Assembly: GCA_022494885.1 (NCBI GenBank)
Contig: JAGVSM010002393.1
Span: forward strand, 124,001-188,000
Reading direction: 5' to 3'
From: Micrasema longulum
Taxonomy: Eukaryota; Arthropoda; Insecta; Trichoptera; Brachycentridae
DNA length: 64,000 bases
Shown here: in pieces, positions 27,401-33,400 of the stretch
How positions within the stretch are numbered: position 1 is the first letter of the stretch
Layout of the letters: each line of letters starts with the position of its first letter
Notes under the pieces: generated by a model
Told to the model about the DNA's origin: nothing
The model's database searches: none
Seen by the model: only the letters and a program-made list of their open reading frames with translations
Program-made: the position numbers and the translations under genes

Positions 27401-30400
27401 CCTATAAGTGATTATGTGCAGCTTACCGTTATATTTGACTATCTATAATGATATTTTGTAGAACCTTTATTTACAGAAAGACAAACAAATAACTGTTATT
27501 TCTTATAAATCATTGCCACCGTTTGAAGTTTCCTCCAAAAAATAAATCAAAATATTAATAAAGCGCACCCAGTGCCAGCAGTGAGCCAAGAAACTAATCT
27601 ATTTCTACTAACTTGCTTATTTCTTTATAAACTCAGTTGTGGTTATTTCCTTCTAAAGTAAGCTTGCAGATTATGCAAATTATTTGAAGATTTTCCATTT
27701 GGAAAACAGTATTTCGAACATTGTTTCCTAAGGACTATTTTTCTTTGAGATGATATAGTTGACATATGACCACCATTACTTTCATGCAGTCATATCGCAG
27801 GCCATGTGGCGCTCGATGTGGTCGTTTTTAGCATTATTAATTTTTACATTCTCGAACAAATCGGTCAGTTGACATTTTGATCGTAATAGGAATATAAATC
27901 TACTGAATTCATTGTGGTATTTTTTATAATTGTTTATTAAAATAATGGAGAATATATATTATAATATAGCTACATTATAATACATATATCATTAAAGTTA
28001 ACAATAATCATCATTTGAGTCGATCTCCTTTTTTTTGTATATTTAATATTAGCGTTCTTATAATTTACCCAAATATTTCAATTTTGATGGCCATTTTTAA
28101 CGAGTTATAACTCACTATTAGAAAATGGAAATCAAGTTGGGATCGAGTGGGGTTCGAACCTCAGATATCTGATCTACGAGTCCGCAACACTAGCCACGGG
28201 ACCACATCCCGATTCAAATTTCTATTTTATGAAATTATTGTATTACACAGAACCATATAAAAAATAGCAATTTATATATTACTTATAAATTTCAGTTAAT
28301 ATTATTTTATCATTACCGAAAATCCAGTAAAAATAAATAAATGGGTTATTATGTACTATGTAGATATAATTTTTTTTGTTGCTTTCTTATAAACAAAATC
28401 ACCGTTCACCGCTGCAATCTACTCTTCTCTTTACGGGAAAAACTGTATTAAAAGTGCTGAGTAAAATATCAAATGTATCATTATTATTCAATAGTTTATA
28501 CACAGACCGCTTATATGTAATTGATAATTCTTTGTTTCCTTGTGCTCTATAATGTCTGGTTTATCAAGATCATTTTTTGTTTGGTGTTTTCCACTTATAC
28601 ACTTATAAACGAAATCTATTTTTCTTTTAGAATGAGTCTGGATCTAAACAATTCCCAAGTGGCAAATTCCACTATGGCCAGCTGCGACACATTTCACACA
28701 GCCAACTCATCTTGCTCCATAGACACGAGTAATGATCCAAAATCATTTCCTTCTGACTCTAACATTCCCAATTCCTTGTCTATTGCTGACAGTTCTACAC
28801 CTAATGAGAACGGCAACCGGGTGGGGACTTCGAGTGAATACGGTCGCAGGTCCAGTCTGCTAACCGACAGTGAAATAGTGGAAAATAATGGAAACATAGT
28901 CAGTTCTACGATGCCTGTTTTAAAAAAACACCTTCCGCGACTTGACGACAGTGATGAGATGTCCAGTACTGAAGATTATGGAAAGGTATTTATTTATTTG
29001 TACTGTCTTTGCTTTTATTAGAATGAGTACTGTACAATTTTTAAAAAAATCAACTGTGACATTCAGAATAAAGTTTAAAACATTAAAAAATGTTAGTACT
29101 TTAAAAAAATATATATATTAGTTGTTATTAATCACGTTAGAAAATGGTAATCAAATTGTGGTAGTGTGGAACTGTGCTAACTTTTGGAATTTTGAACCCT
29201 TCCACAGCGGGATCACAATCTTTCCCAATTATTTAGTATCCGTTTGCACTCCTTAATGTTTTACCTACCACCAACTCCATCAATTAACAAAAAAAACCTT
29301 AAAAGAAGGTCTCAATAAAAAGTTTTATTGGAATAATGTAGAGTAGTCTAAATCTAATGGTAAAAAATAAGTAAACGCAAGAATTTTTCTTTACCATGAA
29401 ATATACAATTTTGTGTGTATTTTCTAAAAATGAACGCAGTGCATTTATTTATTTCTAATGATTAGATTTAGAATAGACAATTACTGTAGAATGTCCAATT
29501 ACTGTAGCATGTCCAATTACTATAGCACACACCCTATGCAATTTCTAAAATTTTAGAAATTGCATGTTGTATAATGTCAAGTCTAGCTCAACATAAGAGT
29601 TGATGCAAGAATTTCGATATCGAGTCACATTCAATATCGGAGTGGTAAGGTTTAATCCATGGTTAAACATTATTACACTATTCTATATAATATGTTCTGA
29701 CACTAGGTAGCAGTGTACTAGTCTAATCCATGATGATAGATTACAACTATTTGTACATGTTTCCTTTTTTTAATCATTTCATCTCGAGGAATTGTTATAT
29801 TTTTAGGTCAGAAAAGACAGTTTCTCAGTTCTCACACCGAGCTCAGTTGAAAAAATTTCACCAGAGGACCGTCACAATCGTGCCAGGATACGTAGAAAAC
29901 TAGCAGGTAACTAACTATTCTTTATTCTTACATGTAGTTCATTATGCAATTATATGTCTGACATGTGCCATATTTTTTTTTAATACTTAAATAGTAACAA
30001 AGATTATTCACTATCAGACAATAGGTAAACCCGTTTACGCACATTCGGTACAACATGGTTTCATTGCTTGACAAACCCAAAATTTTCCACATAACTCTCT
30101 ATGTATCTTCTTCTTCTTCTTCTGCAGCCTTATTCTCTCCACTGCTGGATAAAGGCCTCTTCCAAACGTCTCCATTCCTTCCTATCACCCGCTTTCATCA
30201 TCCACGTTTTACCGGCAATAGAGGCAATGTCGTCGACCCATCTTTTCTGTGGCCTTCCAACACTTCTTTTGTTTGCCCACGGTCTCCACTTTATTATTCT
30301 GGGTGTCCACCTGCCATCATTTTGCCTCGCCAAGTGTCCTGCCCACTGCCATTTCAATTTCGCAGCATGATCCATGATATCCACGACTCCGGTTCGGCGC

Positions 30401-33400
30401 CTTATTTCTTCATTTCTTATTTTGTCTCTTAGACATACACCGAACATCTGTCTTTCCATGGATCGTTGCGTGCATTTTCTCTCTATGTATACTGAGTAGT
30501 AAGTACATTCAATTGCCGTCGGAAATCCCAAAAACAAATACATAAGAAACCGTGTAAAACGGGGTTCGGATGTATTCCCATTTTCCTTTAACTCCCCCTT
30601 CCCGGTGATGTGTATATTTTTCTCCCCCTTGCCAGTACACATTGCATCTAATAACATCTCTGTGAATATTTTTTTGCCTCTCCTTTCACAGCAGTAGCTG
30701 CTCGATTATGGAATAATCTACCGACTAATGTCAGCGATGCCCCTTCTTTATTTACATTCAAATCATGTATGAAATGTCACTTCCCGAATATTTGAGTTTT
30801 TCCTTTCTCCTCCCCCTTTCCTTCCCTCTTTACCACCTCCTCTCTTCATTATATAGTGTGGATATTTAGTCTATTTTTATTTCTTAAAAAGTATGTTTTT
30901 TAAATCCCTTATTTTTGTATGTATATTGACTACACCAGGGGCGAACTGTGTATAGGAGCAATTATGCGCAGCTTACCATTATATTTGACTATCTGTAATA
31001 ATGTTTTACGGTAATTTTATTTACAGAAAAACAAACAAATTATTACTATTTCTCATAAATCATTGCCACCATTTGTATTTTTATCCAAATATAAATAAAA
31101 ATATTAATAAAGCGCGCCCAGCGCCAGCAATGAGCCAAGGAACTAGCCGATTACTCCAGCTTATTTCTTCATACAAATAAGTGTACCATATTTTGAACAT
31201 GTTAAACCCAGTGGCGGGATTTTTCTCCTAGAGTAAACTTTCAAATAACACAAATTCTTCGAAGATTCTCGACTTAGAAAACAGTATTTCAAACATTATT
31301 TCTTAAGGACTATTTTTCTTTGAGATGATACTTTTGACATATGACTCACAACACATGTGGCGCTCAAGGCGGACGTTTTTTGCATTATTCATTTCTAGTA
31401 CAAACCGGCCAGTTGACATTTCAATTGTAATGAGAATACCTAATACTGACTGAATTCATTGTGCTATTTTTTATAAACTTTTATAAAAGTTATGTGTTAA
31501 ATTAATTAATAATATAGCTACATAATATAATATATCACGAAGTTACGTCATTTGAGTTGATTTCATAGATGAGAGTTGTTGTATCACACAGAACCACATA
31601 AAAAATAGCAATTTATAGTATATTATATCACTTACGTTATATAATGTACCTACTATATAGGTACAAATAAATGATATTTGTTTATGGCTTACCTGTGAAT
31701 AAAATCACCGTTCGCCACTGGACTACACAGCACCGGAACACGTGGATTTTTTTAGCGCAGTAAAGGAAGGCTTAAATAAACAGGTGGTAGAGCGGAATTT
31801 AAACTTTGAACCTCCTTATCTAGAGTCGAATTGCGGGACCAGAACTTATTTCGATTGTTTCAGCGATATGAGTTAACGAGGGTGGTAATGTTTGCAGGAG
31901 AAATGGGCCGAACCAGTGGGTCTCTGAGCAGCAAGCGCATTACAGAAGCGGAAGCGCTCCGCGCCATGCAGCGACTCTGCCAGAAGGTCGCCACTCAGAA
32001 GATGCTCGTAATCTCGAGCCTGGAGAATGACTGCTCTAAGGAGGAACTCAACCACCAGATTGCCGTGAGTTCTAGATACAAAATCAATGTGATCCCGACA
32101 AGTTGAATAAGCTATGAATTTCAATCCTACAATGAGGAAGTTCAGTGCTATGGGAAATCGGATATAAAAAATGTTTTCTTACATGCGGTAAAATTTAGAC
32201 CATTTGATTGTCTACCGAAGTTTCTCAAAAATGTATTAAAAAAATAATAAAAATAAACTACTTTGAAAGTCATCACTAGTTCTCCGAAATCTAATAATGA
32301 TAGAATGTTGTCACCGATTTCCGGTTACCGAGAAGCCAGCTTACCAATCAGGACAACTCGCTGAAGAGAACTTGTGAACTGGCGGACATTTCTAAATCAC
32401 AAAACTTTAAAATATCAATGCTGATAATACGATACATAAAAAAATCCTCGATTGAACGTGAACAGAAAGAGTTTTCTAAAATGATCACTTTTGTCCACTT
32501 GAATTCCATTTTGAAGGCTTGTAATCAAATAAAATACGTAACGTAAAAGCAAACACAATATCCCGTAGAGCAGAAATTTTTCTATCAAATGACGTATAAC
32601 CTTTATCATTTTTTTACTTTTGGTGCTCATTTTTAAATTTGGAAAAAACAGACACAACATATGTTAACACTCGATACAAAAAAGATACAAACCCTGTTCC
32701 GAGCCAGGCAAGGACCACATTACAATTGATATATTTATTTAGGTTTCGACTTAAGCACTACATTATACAATCTAATTATTGTTTCATAATCAGGTGTTGC
32801 AAGAACTGCAAAGGCGATACATCCGTTTGGAAATGGCCTTGCAATATTCCAACTTCGACAGCCGCTCGGCTTCCAAATCCCGTTCGATAATGGTGACTCC
32901 GATACACGAGACCCCCCACGGAGGCAGCGACAGCGAGTTGAGCGCCCTCACCGACCACCCTCTCTCGGACGAATGTCTCACGGACGACGCGTACAACGCC
33001 GGCCTCTCCGCGGGCCGCAACACGGCGCTCAGGGTCGCGAGTACGGACCCGCTCCGCAACAGGCTCAAGGAGGAGTTGGAGGGCTCCGATAATGTCTCCA
33101 CCTCCAACGACGAACTGATTATCAGCGAGTCGGATGTGTACGATAATAATCTGTGGGCGGAAAGCCAGGACCCGCTCCTGAAAAGCATCCAACTGGCGCA
33201 GGGCTGCAGTCTGTCAAACGTCAATACCGAGAGCATATTCGGTTCGAGAAAAAGCTCGGTGGAGTCGAGATTAGCCGGTGTCACGGGGGGCCAAATGTCT
33301 ACTCAGAATAATTTCAGATCATCTTCACTATCGGTAAATATTTATTTACACATTTATTTGTTAGGTATGTAGAAGTCTTATTAATGAAAATAGAAAAGTT

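Noticed and set aside
28120..28206. Possible tRNA gene on minus
   Set aside because: GGTTCGAACCC B box only; repeated copies and lack of a cloverleaf show a SINE.
32776..33284. Two long antisense open frames opposite kinesin exon 20
   Set aside because: They mirror a GC-rich coding exon, have no splice context of their own, and their peptides resemble no family.
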